A stretch of DNA of 64,000 nucleotides, taken from Mauremys mutica (Eukaryota; Chordata; Testudines; Geoemydidae). Location: the NCBI RefSeq assembly GCF_020497125.1, contig NC_059075.1:108601222-108665221 (forward strand), read 5' to 3'. Of this stretch, positions 10,263 to 20,706 are shown one piece after another (position 1 is the stretch's first letter; every line of letters begins with the position of its first letter). The position numbers were made by a program, and so were the translations under genes. The notes beneath the pieces are model-generated. The model worked only from the letters and a program-made list of their open reading frames with translations, made no database searches and had not been told where the DNA came from.

Positions 10263-11227
10263 CTGCCTTGTGAATTTTTTCATCCACCTTTCCCAGGAAG
10301 GATGCCCCTGTGTCACCCCCCCACTACACTGCCACACCAGCTTACTTATCACCACCGTTCAGCTGTACCAGGCTGGGACCTTGGAGATAACACTGCTGGG
10401 ACGTTAGAATTTCCACACAGCACTGAATGAGACTTCCTAATTAATCCCTATTCCCTAGGCTTCTGTGCCAAGTTTAAGACTGACAGTCAAATATCTCGGC
10501 AAGTAGGGATTAGCTGACTCAGGAATGGTGCAGATAGGAATCTTTGGCAGGCAGGCAGGCAGGACACTGGGAGGTTATCCAGATACATGATTGAGGAAGA
10601 GAAACCACCCACAATCCAGGGTGGGTAATCTGGTGCCTCTGCTCACCCTGAATAAACAGAGATGCATATGGGTTATTACACAGCATAAACGGCTAAAGAT
10701 GGGGTAATGGAGCCATGTGCTTTCAGACCAATGCTGTCAGCACAAGGGGTGATGACCCTGAAAGAGGCAAAACATGCCTGCAATAGGGAAGGGGAAGGAA
10801 TACACAGCCACTGGTCTTGCTTCATCCCAAACCAGCCATGCTAGCATTTCTGCTTTTGGTTCCCTCTCCCCACCTAAGTGATGGACTCTTGGCCCATCCT
10901 CCATCGTTGGCTCTGATCCTAGGTCCAGTTACTATTGAACTGTTCACACTCCAATATCTAATGGAATTTCTGAATCTGAATCCTTGAGCCATCAGACGTC
11001 TCTCGTAGCACAAACAAGGCTCTGCCATCCCTGTCTACCCTGGGCTGCTCTTTGCATGTTTTCCCTGTTGTTAATTCCCATAAGTTTTTGCCTTCTCTGC
11101 AGAGTGACTGATGGAGGGATTCTTTCAGTTGGCCCCTTTTACATGTTCCTCCATCTGCTGAATGGCATGTCTACCATGGCAGGTCTTCTGGCTATCATGT
11201 CCCAGCTATGTCCATTCTCTTTTCTGG
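10263..11227. other. Unassigned non-coding sequence
   Basis: No gene seen. Four tandem CAGG-type units (ggcaggcaggcaggcagg) occur at about 10545-10562. Confidence 0.35.
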
Positions 11228-11450
11228 ATAACTTTAAAGATAAGTGGTTGTTGGGCACTCTCCAATCTCAACATTTGTTATAAATTCAATCCATATAATA
11301 CCTAATATTTCCCTGAGGCATTTCCTTTTGAAGCCATTTAGACATCTGTCTGTACCTTTGGTGGATTTCCAGCTTTCACATCCATATGTTAGGGTGCAAA
11401 GACCATTGGAGTTGAACATTTCGTGTTTGGTCTTTAAGTTATAGATTTTC
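11228..11450 (-). mobile_element. Non-LTR retrotransposon relic, RTE-like C-terminal segment
   Basis: The minus-strand frame 11234-11491 contains LTYGCESWK followed by FKRKCLREILGI.W and TNVEI. This 'YGCE.W ... F..rCLR.IL.I.W ... tN' pattern occurs at the end of the reverse transcriptase region in RTE-type and related LINEs. Only about 75 residues are recognisable and no other part of the element is nearby, so it is a fragment. Family assignment is tentative. Confidence 0.5.
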
Positions 11451-12649
11451 AATGACCAAACCTTTCGCTTGCTCCAAAAGCTATTTCGCACTCCACGGGC
11501 TCAGAGTACAAGCTGCTGGGCCACACATCAGGGCTCAGCACAGACAGAGGAGGAGAAGGTCGCTAGCCATAGCAGAACGGGTGAGGCAGTTGTGGGCTGC
11601 AGGAGAAAGTTTTTACTGTTTGGTTTTACTAATTAAAAAAAAACTTTTTTTTTCTAAAAAAATGTGACCAGTTGTATAACTGATCCAAAACCCCCAAACT
11701 TGACAACACAGTTTTTCATCCAAGCTTTCGTGGGGGGGCGTGGAGGAGGCACATTTTCCTCGGAAATCTAATTTTTGATGAAAAACATTGTCACAAACTC
11801 ATATGTGGGAAATTTCCACTAGCTCCAACTAAAGTGTATCAGTGTGACACACGTAAAGCTGAGCCAAATGATCACCACACTCGCTAGCCTGTTCTTCTGC
11901 AATTGAGACCCGGTAGGTCACTGGACAGGTGGGTCTATCAGAATCCTCCATCTGGGTGGGAATGAAGCTGTGCTGGGGAAGAAGGAGTTAGGGCTAATCC
12001 TAACCCTCCCAAAATTCAAACAGGCCACATCTCCTTTCTGTGGACCAATGTATTTTGTGAATTACAGGCCCAGTGGAGGATATAGCCTAATGCTGCTGAT
12101 CCATGTTGTAAAGCGTCACCAATTCACCAGCCCTGGATAACAGGGAGAAACACTGGGCTCGCCATACTGGGAGAGTTCAATGGTCCAGTCAGTCTCCTGC
12201 TGCCAGCAGCGACCCACACACATGTGCATCTCTGCTATCCCATTGGATCCTCTGACGTGGGGCTGCAGTAGATCCAGGTCAGTGGAGAAGGAGAGCTCTC
12301 CAATTTTGGTTGCAGGGCTGTGGTTTAGTGTGAAGGCCCAGAAGACGGGAATCCTGGCAAGAGTCAGGCTGAGCTCTAAGTAAGTGTTCTGCTCCTGCTC
12401 AGACAGTGAGCAGAGGAACTCAGGGTCACTTCTCCTTGCCTTTGGCTGATATGGACTCCTCACATCATCAGGCAGAGGGTCTGCAGGGGCAGTGTGGAGG
12501 GGCAGCAATGCTGCCTGAGGACAGCAGGAAGGAGAGCAGGTGTAACACTGGCAGACCCCAGTCGTCAGCAGGCAGGATCAAACTGGGGATATCTGGAACT
12601 TAGTGCATCAGCCTCTACAGCTTGAGCTAAAAGCCTCTACAGTCTACAG
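11451..12649. other. Unassigned sequence with an A/T-rich repeat patch
   Basis: About 11600-11830 is A/T-rich and probably belongs with 5800-6145. From 11830 to 12649 there is no domain or repeat I can name. The minus-strand frame 12116-12508 (130 codons) has no recognisable similarity. Confidence 0.35.
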
Positions 12650-12957
12650 CAGGGTTTCCCAAACTTGGGACGCCGCTTGTGTAGGGAAAGCCCCTGGCCG
12701 TGTCCACAGGTTCGGCTGATCACGGCTCCCACTGGCCACGGTTCGCTGTTCCAGGCCAATGGGAGCTGCTAGAAGCGGCGCAGGCCAAGAGACGTACTGG
12801 CCACCGCTTCCAGCAGCTCCCATTGGCCTGGAGCGGCGAACCGCAGCCAGTGGGAGCCACGATTGGCCAGACCTGCGGACGGGGCAGGTAAACAAACTGG
12901 CCCGGCCTGCCAGGGGCTTTCCCTACACAAGCGGCGTCCCAGTTTTGGGAAACACTG
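12650..12957. mobile_element. hAT-type MITE with long GC-rich palindrome, copy 1
   Basis: Ends CAGGGTTTCCCAAACTTGG and CAGTGTTTCCCAAAACTGG (reverse complement of the right end). Duplications GTCTACAG (12642-12649) and GTCTGCAG (12958-12965), one mismatch. The body is a near palindrome ('gtgtagggaaagcccctgg ... caggggctttccctacac') with several ATTGG/CCAAT motifs. Same family as 24486-24796. Confidence 0.85.
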
Positions 12958-13351
12958 GTCTGCAGCATAAGCATGAGCTGTTAGCTAAGGCTGTAGCACA
13001 GACTCATTTAACTGTCTCGGTGCCACTAGATGGGACAGAACACCACACCCAGAGTGTGTGTGGGTTACACAGGTGTGACTGCACTCTATATTTTATGAAA
13101 ATATGCTAATGTAAATGGAATATGCTTCATGCAAAAGGTCTATCGTAAGGTATCATTACAAAACTTATCTACTGAGTGTGGTAATCCCATTTGTATAAAT
13201 GTACCACACTTGTACCTGAACCCAGAAATATGAAATATAAGTCTGAGGGCCTATTGTAATTATGCAAAGTGTGGGCCATTAATGGTGGTTTGGAATCTTG
13301 ATGACTCCCATTAACCAGGACAATTGTCTGCAGATGGCTCTGTTTTACCTG

Positions 13352-13354
13352 TAA
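13352..13354. repeat. Target-site duplication TAA, left, outer Harbinger
   Basis: TAA at 13352-13354 and TAA at 21754-21756 flank the outer element exactly. This fits the 3-bp TWA preference of PIF/Harbinger elements. Confidence 0.85.
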
Positions 13355-13723
13355 GGGTACGTCTGCACTACGGGATTATTCCGAATTTACATAAACCGGT
13401 TTAGCAAAACAGATTGTATAAAATCGATTGCGCGCGGCCACACTAAACACATTAAATCGGTGGTGTGCGTCCACGGTCCGAGGCTAGCGTCGATTTCTGG
13501 AACGTTGCACTGTGGGTAGCTATCCTGTAGCTATCCCATAGTTCCCGCAGCCTCCCCCGCCCCTTGGAATTTCCGGGTTGAGATCCCAGTGCCTGATGGG
13601 GCAAAAATCATTGTCGCAGGTGGTTCTGGGTACAGCCTCACCCCTCCCTCCCTGAAAGCAGCAGACAACCGTTTCGCGCCTTTTTTGCTTGGTGAACTGT
13701 GCAGACGCCATAGCACAGCAAGC

Positions 13724-15013
13724 ATGGACCCTGCTCAGCTCAATACCGCAATCGTGGATGTTTTAAACACTTCGCGCACTCTCGTGCAGTATATGTTTAA
13801 CCAGGACCTTCAAACCGAGGCGAGGAGGAGGCGGATACGGCAGCGCGGCAATGACAGTGATGAGGACGTAGACACAGAATTCTCTCAAACCGCGGGCCCC
13901 TGCGCTTTGGAGATCCTGATGGTAATGGGGCAGATTCTATCCATTGAACGCTGATTTTGGGCCCGGGAAACAAGCACTGACTGGTGGGACCGCATTGTGT
14001 TGCAGGTGTGGGACGATTCCCAGTGGCTGCGAAACTTTCGCATGCGTAAGGGCACTTTCATGGAACTTTGTGACTTGCTTACCCCTGCCCTGAAACGCCA
14101 GAATACCAAGATGAGAGCAGCCCTCACAGTAGAGAAGCGAGTGGCGATAGCCCTGTGGAAGCTTGCAACGCCAGACAGCTACCGGTCAGTCGGGAATCAA
14201 TTTGGAGTTGGAAAATCTACTGTGGGGGCTGCTGTGATGCAAGTAGTCAAAGCAATCACTAAGCTGCTGCTACGAAAGGTTGTGACTCTGGGAAACGTGC
14301 AGGCCATAGTGGATGGCTTTGCTGCACTGGGATTCCCTAACTGTGGGGGGGCGATAGATGGAACCCATATCCCTATCTTGGCACCGGAGCGCCAGGGCAC
14401 CCAGTACGTAAACCGCAAGGGGTACTTTTCAATGGTGCTGCAAGCACTGGTGGATCACAAGGGACGTTTCACAAACATCCACGTGGGATGGCCAGGGAGG
14501 GTTCATGACGCTCGCGTCTTCAGAAGCACTACTCTGTTTAAACGGCTGCAGCAAGGGAATTACTTCCCAGACCAGAAAATAACAGTTGGGGATGTTGAAA
14601 TGCCTGTCGTTATCCTGGGGGACCCAGCCTACCCCTTGATGCCATGGCTCATGAAGCCATACACAGGCAGCCTGGACAGTGGTCAGGATCTGTTCAATTA
14701 CAGGCTGAGCAAGTGCAGAATGGTGGTGGAATGTGCATTTGGTCGTTTAAAGGCGCGCTGGCGGACATTACTGACTCGCTCAGACCTCAGCCAAACCAAT
14801 GTCCCCTATGTTATTGCTGCTTGCTGTATTCTCCACAATCTCTGTGAGAGTAAGGGGGAGACCTTTATGGCGGGGTGGGAGGCTGAGGCAAATCACCTGG
14901 CCGCTGATTACGCGCAGCCAGACACCAGGGAGATTAGAAGAGCACACCAGGAAGCGGTGCGCATCAGAGAAGCTTTGAAAACGAGCTTCATCAATGGCCA
15001 GGGTACAGTGTGA
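13724..15013 (+). pseudogene. HARBI1-like DDE transposase, outer copy (one in-frame stop)
   Basis: The frame of 429 codons starts at the ATG of MDPAQL (13724) and ends TGA at 15011-15013. It has the layout of Harbinger transposases: an N-terminal region, a helix-turn-helix-like stretch (SVGNQFGVGKSTV, about residues 155-168), then the DDE nuclease domain (DDE_Tnp_4 type). The acidic blocks are IDGTHI (D about 212), LGDPAYPL (D about 290) and VVECAFG (E about 316). All three acidic residues are present. A single TGA at codon 77 (13952-13954, probably from CGA) breaks the frame. Alternatively 13922-14005 (GTAATG ... TTGCAG, 84 nt, phase 0) could be spliced out, which would remove the stop. AATAAA follows at 15108-15113. 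The 3' end converges on the Myb gene. Confidence 0.9.
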
Positions 15014-15107
15014 CTGCTGTGTTTGTTGATGAACACCCAACCCCCTTGATTGACTCATTCCCTGTAAGCAACTCCCCCTCCCCCTTCGAGTACAGCTTAC
15101 CTGTGCA

Positions 15108-15113
15108 AATAAA
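15108..15113 (+). terminator. AATAAA polyadenylation signal of outer transposase
   Basis: AATAAA about 95 bases after the stop codon. The equivalent signal in the inner copy lies on the minus strand at about 17828-17833. Confidence 0.6.
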
Positions 15114-15383
15114 GTCACTCTCATTTAAAAATCATGAATTCTTTATTAATTAATTATAAAAAGAGGGAGAGAAGTAAGGGTGTGGTTTGGGAGGAGGATA
15201 GGAGGGATGGAGAAGGCCATTAAAAAAGTTTCACAGTAATGACAGCCTTCTGGTTGGGCTGTCCACGGGGGTGGAGTGGGCGGGTGCACGGAGCCTCCCC
15301 CCACGCGTTCTTACACGTCTGGGTGAGGAGGATGTGGAACATGGTGAGGGTTGAGGGTGGTTATACAGGGGCTGCAGTGGCAC

Positions 15384-15386
15384 TCT
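15384..15386. repeat. Target-site duplication TCT, left, inner Harbinger
   Basis: TCT at 15384-15386 and 19587-19589. The intact sibling sequence reads ggcacTCTgtgatc once (reverse complement of 17548-17562), which proves the duplication and the exact insertion point. Confidence 0.95.
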
Positions 15387-15653
15387 AGCCTGGTCTACAC
15401 TAGGCGTTTAAATTGGTTTTAGGAGCGTAAAACCGATTTAACGCCACAACCGTCCACACTAGGAGGCACCTTATATCGATTTTAATGGCTCTTTAAATCG
15501 GTTTCTGTACTCCTCCCCGACGAGAGGAGTAGCGCTAATATCGGGATTAACATATCGGAATAGGGTTAGTGTGGCTGCAAATCGACGGTATTGGCCTCCG
15601 GGCGGTATCCCACAGTGCACCACTGACCGCTCTGGACAGCATTCTGAACTCGG

Positions 15654-17709
15654 ATGCACTGGCCAGGTAGACAGGAAAAGCCCCGCAAACTTTTGAAATT
15701 CATTTCCTGCTTCCCCAGCGTGGAGAGCTCATCAGCACAGGTGACCACGCAGAGCTCATCAGCACAGGTAACAATGCAGTCTCCTGAGAATCAAAAAAGA
15801 TCCCCAGCATGGACTGCACGGGAGGTACTGGATCTGATCGCTATATGGGGAGAGGATTCAGTGCTAACAGAACTGCGTTCCAAAAGACGAAATGAAAAAG
15901 TATATGAAAGAATTTCTAAGGCTATGACGGATAAAGGCCACAGCAGGGACTCAGTGCAGTGCAGAGTGAAAGTTAAGGAGCTCAGACAAGCCTACCAGAA
16001 AACCAAAGAAGCAAACGGAAGGTCTGCGGCAGGTCGAAAAACATGCCGCTTCTATGCTGAGCTGCATGCAATTTTAGGGGGCTGCGCCACAAGTACCCCA
16101 CCCCTGACCGTGGATTCCGAGGTGGGGGTTGTAATCTCTGCCATGGCTGAGGATTATGCAGACGGGGAAGATGAAGATGAAGAAGAGGAGGAAGACCTAG
16201 CAGAGAGCACACAGCACTCCGTGAGCCCCAGCAGCCAGGAGCTTTTTATCACCCTGACGGAATTACCCTCCTCCCAGCCCTCACAAGCAGCTATCCCAGA
16301 CAATGACGCCATGGAAGGGAGCTCTGGTGAGTGTACCTTTGCAAATAGCAAACATTGTTTTTTAAGCAAGCGTTTTTTAATGATTGATTTGCCCTGAGGA
16401 CTTGGGATGCATTCGCAGACAGTATAGTTACTTAGAAAAGTTTGTTAACATGTCCGGGGATTGAGAGGAAATCCTCCAGGGACATCTCGATGAAGCGCTC
16501 CTGTAGGTACTCCAGAAGCCTTTGCAGAAGGTTTCTGAGCAAGGCAGCCTTGTTCCGCCCACCATGGTAGGACACTTTACCACGCCATGCATGTAGCAAG
16601 TAATCAGGTATCATTGCATGGCAAAGCATAGCAGCGTATGGTCCCGGTGACTGCTGGCATTCAAGAAGCATCCGTTCTTTATCTTGTTGTGTTATCCTCA
16701 GCAAAGTGATATCGTTCAGGATAACCTGGTTAAAAATCAGGAATTTAATTAAGGGGGATGGCCATTTTCCTACTGGGTTCGTGGACTGCAGCAGCTTAAA
16801 AAAAAATCCTTTCCTCCACGTAGTCAAGCGGGGGGAGGGGAGGAATGAAATGCCGATGATCTTTTTTGTGTTTGGTCAGCAGGGCTTCCCCAAGCTACCA
16901 GCCACGCAGTGGGGGGGGGGGGGGGGGTGGGAAGGGTGTTGATTAGCAGGGAGCTAGCGTGGTATTAGCCATGCATTGGGGGGAGGGGTAAATCACTGCA
17001 GAAGCCGAAAGACAGTGGCTTACCATGGCCGCATGCAAGCTGAATTCTGATGCCTGGACCTGTGTCTGTGAGATCTGTAACTCCAGAGCTGCAGGCACTT
17101 ACTATTAAGATGAAAAATGCGGCCTTGTAGGGAAATCACATGTGCTATGTAAGGTGAATAGTGCTGTTCACTGTGAAAGAGTATAACCATTGTTCTGTAA
17201 AATGTATCTTTCTAAATATTTATCTCCCTCATGCAGCTGCAAATTTTTCAACCATCCCTCCTCCATCCCAAAGGCTAGCACAGATAAGGCGGAGGAAAAA
17301 GAAGACGCAAGATGAAATGTTCTCGGATATTATGGAAGTTACACGCAATGAAAGAGCTCATCTGAATGAGTGGAAGGACGTGGTATCAAATTACAGGAAA
17401 GAGGCCAGTGAACGTGAGGACAGGAGGGACAACCGAGATGAGAGGTGGCGGCAGGAAGATCAGCGGTGGCGGGATGCAACTCTGGGGCTGCTGCATGATC
17501 AAATTGACATGCTCCGGCGTCTGGTGGAGCTTCAGGAACGGCAGCAGGATCACAGAGTGCCGCTGCAGCCCCTGTATAACCACCCTCAACCCTCACCATG
17601 TTCCATATCCTCCTCACCCAGACGTGTAAGAACGCGTGGGGGGAGGCTCCGTGCACCCGCCCACTCCACCCCCGTGGACAGCCCAACCAGAAGGCTGTCG
17701 TTAATGTGA
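15654..17709 (+). CDS. Myb/SANT-like DNA-binding protein of the inner Harbinger (two exons, intact)
   Basis: Exon 1 15654-16326 ends at a GTGAGT donor; exon 2 17237-17709 follows a CTCCCTCATGCAG acceptor. The phases match, giving 381 codons without a stop. Residues about 51-142 form a Myb/SANT (trihelix-like) domain: PAWTAREVLDLIAIWG, then VQCRVKVKELRQAYQ. An acidic run follows at about 166-185. Exon 2 encodes a basic patch (RRRKKKT) and a long charged coiled coil (EREDRRDNRDERWRQEDQRW), then a basic tail. In Harbinger elements such a protein binds the ends and helps bring the transposase into the nucleus. The ATG at 15654 is the first; the Met at 15774 is an alternative. AATAAA signals are at 17785-17798. 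The three HARBI1-type blocks are not in this gene. Confidence 0.9.
16432..17026 (-). CDS. Harbinger ORF3, antisense gene inside the Myb intron (inner copy)
   Basis: On the minus strand an ATG in a strong context (GCGGCCATGG, 17024-17026) is followed at once by a splice donor GTAAGC (17018-17023). An acceptor (ttttaaccag) precedes exon 2 at 16725-16432 in phase 0. The spliced product would be 98 residues: Met plus 97. Recognisable stretches are ILNDITLLRIT, SPGPYAAMLCHAMIP, WRGKVSYHGGRNKAAL and LLEYLQERF. It differs from the outer copy at two of 97 exon-2 residues. Without splicing, a 131-codon frame is also open from 16827. I do not recognise the family with certainty; a BEN-type fold is a guess from the 'L..sG ... 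R..AL....L....LEYLQERF' pattern. The gene lies wholly inside the Myb intron (16327-17236). Confidence 0.6.
16911..16927 (+). repeat. G-run of 17 in the inner Harbinger intron
   Basis: Seventeen consecutive G. The corresponding part of the outer copy (about 20211-20230, opposite strand) has only short C-runs, so the run expanded after the copies separated, or is an assembly artefact. Confidence 0.8.
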
Positions 17710-17927
17710 AATTTTTTTAATGGCCTTCTCCATCCTTCCTATCCTCCTCCCAAACCACACCCTTACTTCTCTCCCTCTTTTTATAATAAATTAATAAAGA
17801 ATTCATGATTTTTAAACGAGAGTGACTTTATTTGCATAAGTAAGCTGTACTCGAAGGGGGAGGGTGAGTTGCTTACAGGGAATGAGTCAATCAAGGGGGG
17901 TTGGGTGTTCATCAACAAACACAGCAG

Positions 17928-19217
17928 TCACACTGTACCCTGGCCATTGATGAAGCTCGTTTTCAAAGCTTCTCTGATGCGCACCGCTTCCTGGTGTGCT
18001 CTTCTAATCTCCCTGGTGTCTGGGTGCGCGTAATCAGCGGCCAGGTGATTTGCCTCAGCCTCCCACCGCGCCATAAAGGTCTCCCCCTTACTCTCACAGA
18101 GATTGTGGAGAATACAGCAAGCAGCAATAACATAGGGGACATTGGTTTGGCTGAGGTCTGAGCGAGTCAGTAATGTCCGCCAGCGCGCCTTTAAATGACC
18201 AAATGCACATTCCACCACCATTCTGCACTTGCTCAGCCTGTAATTGAACAGATCCTGACCACTGTCCAGGCTGCCTGTGTATGGCTTCATGAGCCATGGC
18301 ATCAAGGGGTAGGCTGGGTCCCCCAGGATAACGACAGGCATTTCAGCATCCCCAACTGTTATTTTCTGGTCTGGGAAGTAATTCCCTTGCTGCAGCCGTT
18401 TAAACAGAGTAGTGCTTCTGAAGACGCGAGCGTCATGAACCCTCCCTGGCCATCCCACGTGGATGTTTGTGAAACGTCCCTTGTGATCCACCAGTGCTTG
18501 CAGCACCATTGAAAAGTACCCCTTGCGGTTTACGTACTGGGTGCCCTGGCGCTCCGGTGCCAAGATAGGGATATGGGTTCCATCTATCGCCCCCCCACAG
18601 TTAGGGAATCCCAGTGCAGCAAAGCCATCCACTATGGCCTGCACGTTTCCCAGAGTCACAACCTTTCGTAGCAGCAGCTTAGTGATTGCTTTGACTACTT
18701 GCATCACAGCAGCCCCCACAGTAGATTTTCCAACTCCAAATTGATTCCCGACTGACCGGTAGCTGTCTGGCGTTGCAAGCTTCCACAGGGCTATCGCCAC
18801 TCACTTCTCTACTGTGAGGGCTGCTCTCATCTTGGTATTATGGCGTTTCAGGGCAGGGGCAAGCAAGTCACAAAGTTCCATGAAAGTGCCCTTACGCATG
18901 CGAAAGTTTCGCAGCCACTGGGAATCGTCCCACACCTGCAACACAATGCGGTCCCACCAGTCAGTGCTTGTTTCCCGGGCCCAAAATCAGCGTTCAATGG
19001 ATAGAATCTGCCCCATTACCATCAGGATCTCCAAAGCGCAGGGGCCCGCGGTTTGAGAGAATTCTGTGTCTACGTCCTCATCACTGTCATTGCCGTGCTG
19101 CCGTATCCGCCTCCTCCTCGCCTCGGTTTGAAGGTCCTGGTTCAGCATATACTGCACGAGAGTGCGCGAGGTGTTTAAAACATCCACGATTGTGGTATTG
19201 AGCTGAGCAGGGTCCAT
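17928..19217 (-). pseudogene. HARBI1-like DDE transposase, inner copy (two in-frame stops)
   Basis: Same 429-codon frame as the outer copy, starting at the ATG complementary to 19215-19217 and ending at 17928. Stops lie at 18987-18989 (same codon 77 TGA as the outer copy) and 18801-18803 (TGA where the outer copy has CGA, AAG-CGA-GTG). The DDE motifs IDGTHI, LGDPAYPL and VVECAFG are intact. Over the 290-codon open stretch I count four residue differences from the outer copy. The second stop is private and fits CpG decay; the first is shared. The 3' end converges on the Myb gene with 218 bp between stop codons. Confidence 0.9.
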
Positions 19218-20116
19218 GCTTGCTGTGTTATGGCGTCCGCACAGTTCACCAAGCAAAAAAGGCGTGAAACACTTGTCTGCTGCTTTCAGGGAGGGAGGGG
19301 TGAGGCTGTACCCAGAACCACCCGCGACAATGATTTTTGCCCCATCAGGCACTGGGATCTCAACCCGGAAATTCCAAGGGGCGGGGGAGGCTGCGGGAAC
19401 TATGGGATAGCTACAGGATAGCTACCCACAGTGCAACGCTCCAGAAATCGACGCTAGCCTTGGACCATGGACGCACACCACCGATTTAATGTGTTTAGTG
19501 TGGCCGCGTGCAATCGATTTTATACAAACTGTTTTGCTAAACCGGTTTATGTAAAATCGGAATAATCCCGTAGTGTAGACGTACCCTCTGTGATCCTGCT
19601 GCCGTTCCTGAAGCTCCACCAGATGCCGGAGCATGTCAGTTTGATCACGCAGCAGCCCCAGAGTTGCATCCCGCCACCGCTGATCTTCCTGCCGCCACCT
19701 CTCATCTCGGGTGTCCCTCCTGTCCTCACGTTCACTGGCATCTTTCCTGTAATTTGATACCACGTCCTTCCACTCATTCAGATGAGCTCTTTCATTGCGT
19801 GTAACTTCCATAATATCCGAGAACATTTCATCTCGCGTCTTCTTTTTCCTCCGCCTTATCTGTGCTAGCCTTTGGGATGGAGGAGGGACGCTTGAAAAAT
19901 TTGCAGCTGCATGAGGGAGAGAAATATTTAAAAAGATACATTTTACAGAACAATGGTTATACTCTTTCACAGTGAACAGCACTATTCACCTTACATAGCA
20001 CATGTGATTTCCCTACAAGGTCGCATTTTTCATCTTAATACTGACTGCCTGCAGCTCTGGAGTTACAGATCTCACAGACAAAGGTCCGGGCATCAGAATT
20101 CAGCTTGCATGCGGCC

Positions 20117-20706
20117 ATGGTAAGCCACTGTCTTTCGGCTTCTGTAGTGATTTACCCCTCCCCACAACGCATGGCTAATATCACGCTAGCTCCCTGCTAA
20201 ACAACACCCTTCCCACCCCCACACCCACTGCGTGGCTGGTAGCTTGGGGAAGATCCCCGCTGACCAAACACAAAAAAGATCATCGGCATTTCACTCTTCC
20301 CCTCCCCCCGCTTGGCTACATGCCGGAAAGGATTTTTTTTAAGCTGCTGCAGTCCACGAACCCAGTAGGAAAATGGCCATCCCCCTTACTTAAATTCCTG
20401 ATTTTTAACCAGGTTATCCTGAACGATATCACTTTGCTGAGGATAACACAGCGAGATAAAGAACGGATGCTTCTTGAATGCCAGCAATCACCGGGACCAT
20501 ACGCTGCTATGCTTTGCCATGCAATGATACCTGATTACTTGCTACATGCATGGCGTGGTAAAGTGTCCTACCATGGTGGGCGGAACAAGGCTGCCTTGCC
20601 CAGAAACCTTCTGCAAAGGCTTCTGGAGTACCTACAGGAGCGCTTCATCGAGATGTCCCTGGAGGATTTCCTCTCAATCCCCGGACATGTTAACAAACTT
20701 TTCTAA
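20117..20706 (+). CDS. Harbinger ORF3, antisense gene inside the Myb intron (outer copy)
   Basis: ATG 20117-20119 in the context GCGGCCATGG is followed by the donor GTAAGC (20120-20125). Exon 2 is 20413-20706 after the acceptor atttttaaccag, phase 0, predicting 98 residues. A longer unspliced frame of 128 codons is open from 20320. The reading frame is intact although both neighbouring genes in this element carry stops. The strand is that of the transposase, opposite to Myb, and the gene sits in the Myb intron 19907-20811. The same layout recurs in the diverged element at 45240-47610. Function unknown. Confidence 0.6.

Larger units (their letters stand above)
15387..19586 (-). mobile_element. 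Inner Harbinger transposon, 4200 bp, inverted relative to the outer copy
   Basis: Right-type end AGCCTGGTCTACACTAGGC at 15387 and left-type end (reverse complement) GGGTACGTCTACACTACGGG at 19586. Contents: Myb/SANT gene (+, 15654-17709), antisense ORF3 in its intron (-, 16432-17026), and converging transposase gene (-, 17928-19217). It sits in the last exon of the outer Myb gene. Together the two copies form an a-b'-a'-b inverted arrangement over 8.4 kb. Confidence 0.95.

Noticed and set aside
13589..13723. Upstream start of the transposase frame (Met at 13589)
   Set aside because: The frame is open but the residues before MDPAQL (13724) differ more between the copies and look like untranslated leader.
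14197..14418. Antisense frame within the transposase gene, repeated at 18523-18744
   Set aside because: It mirrors the conserved sense coding sequence of the DDE domain and has no splice or start features; it is conserved only because the two copies are near-identical.
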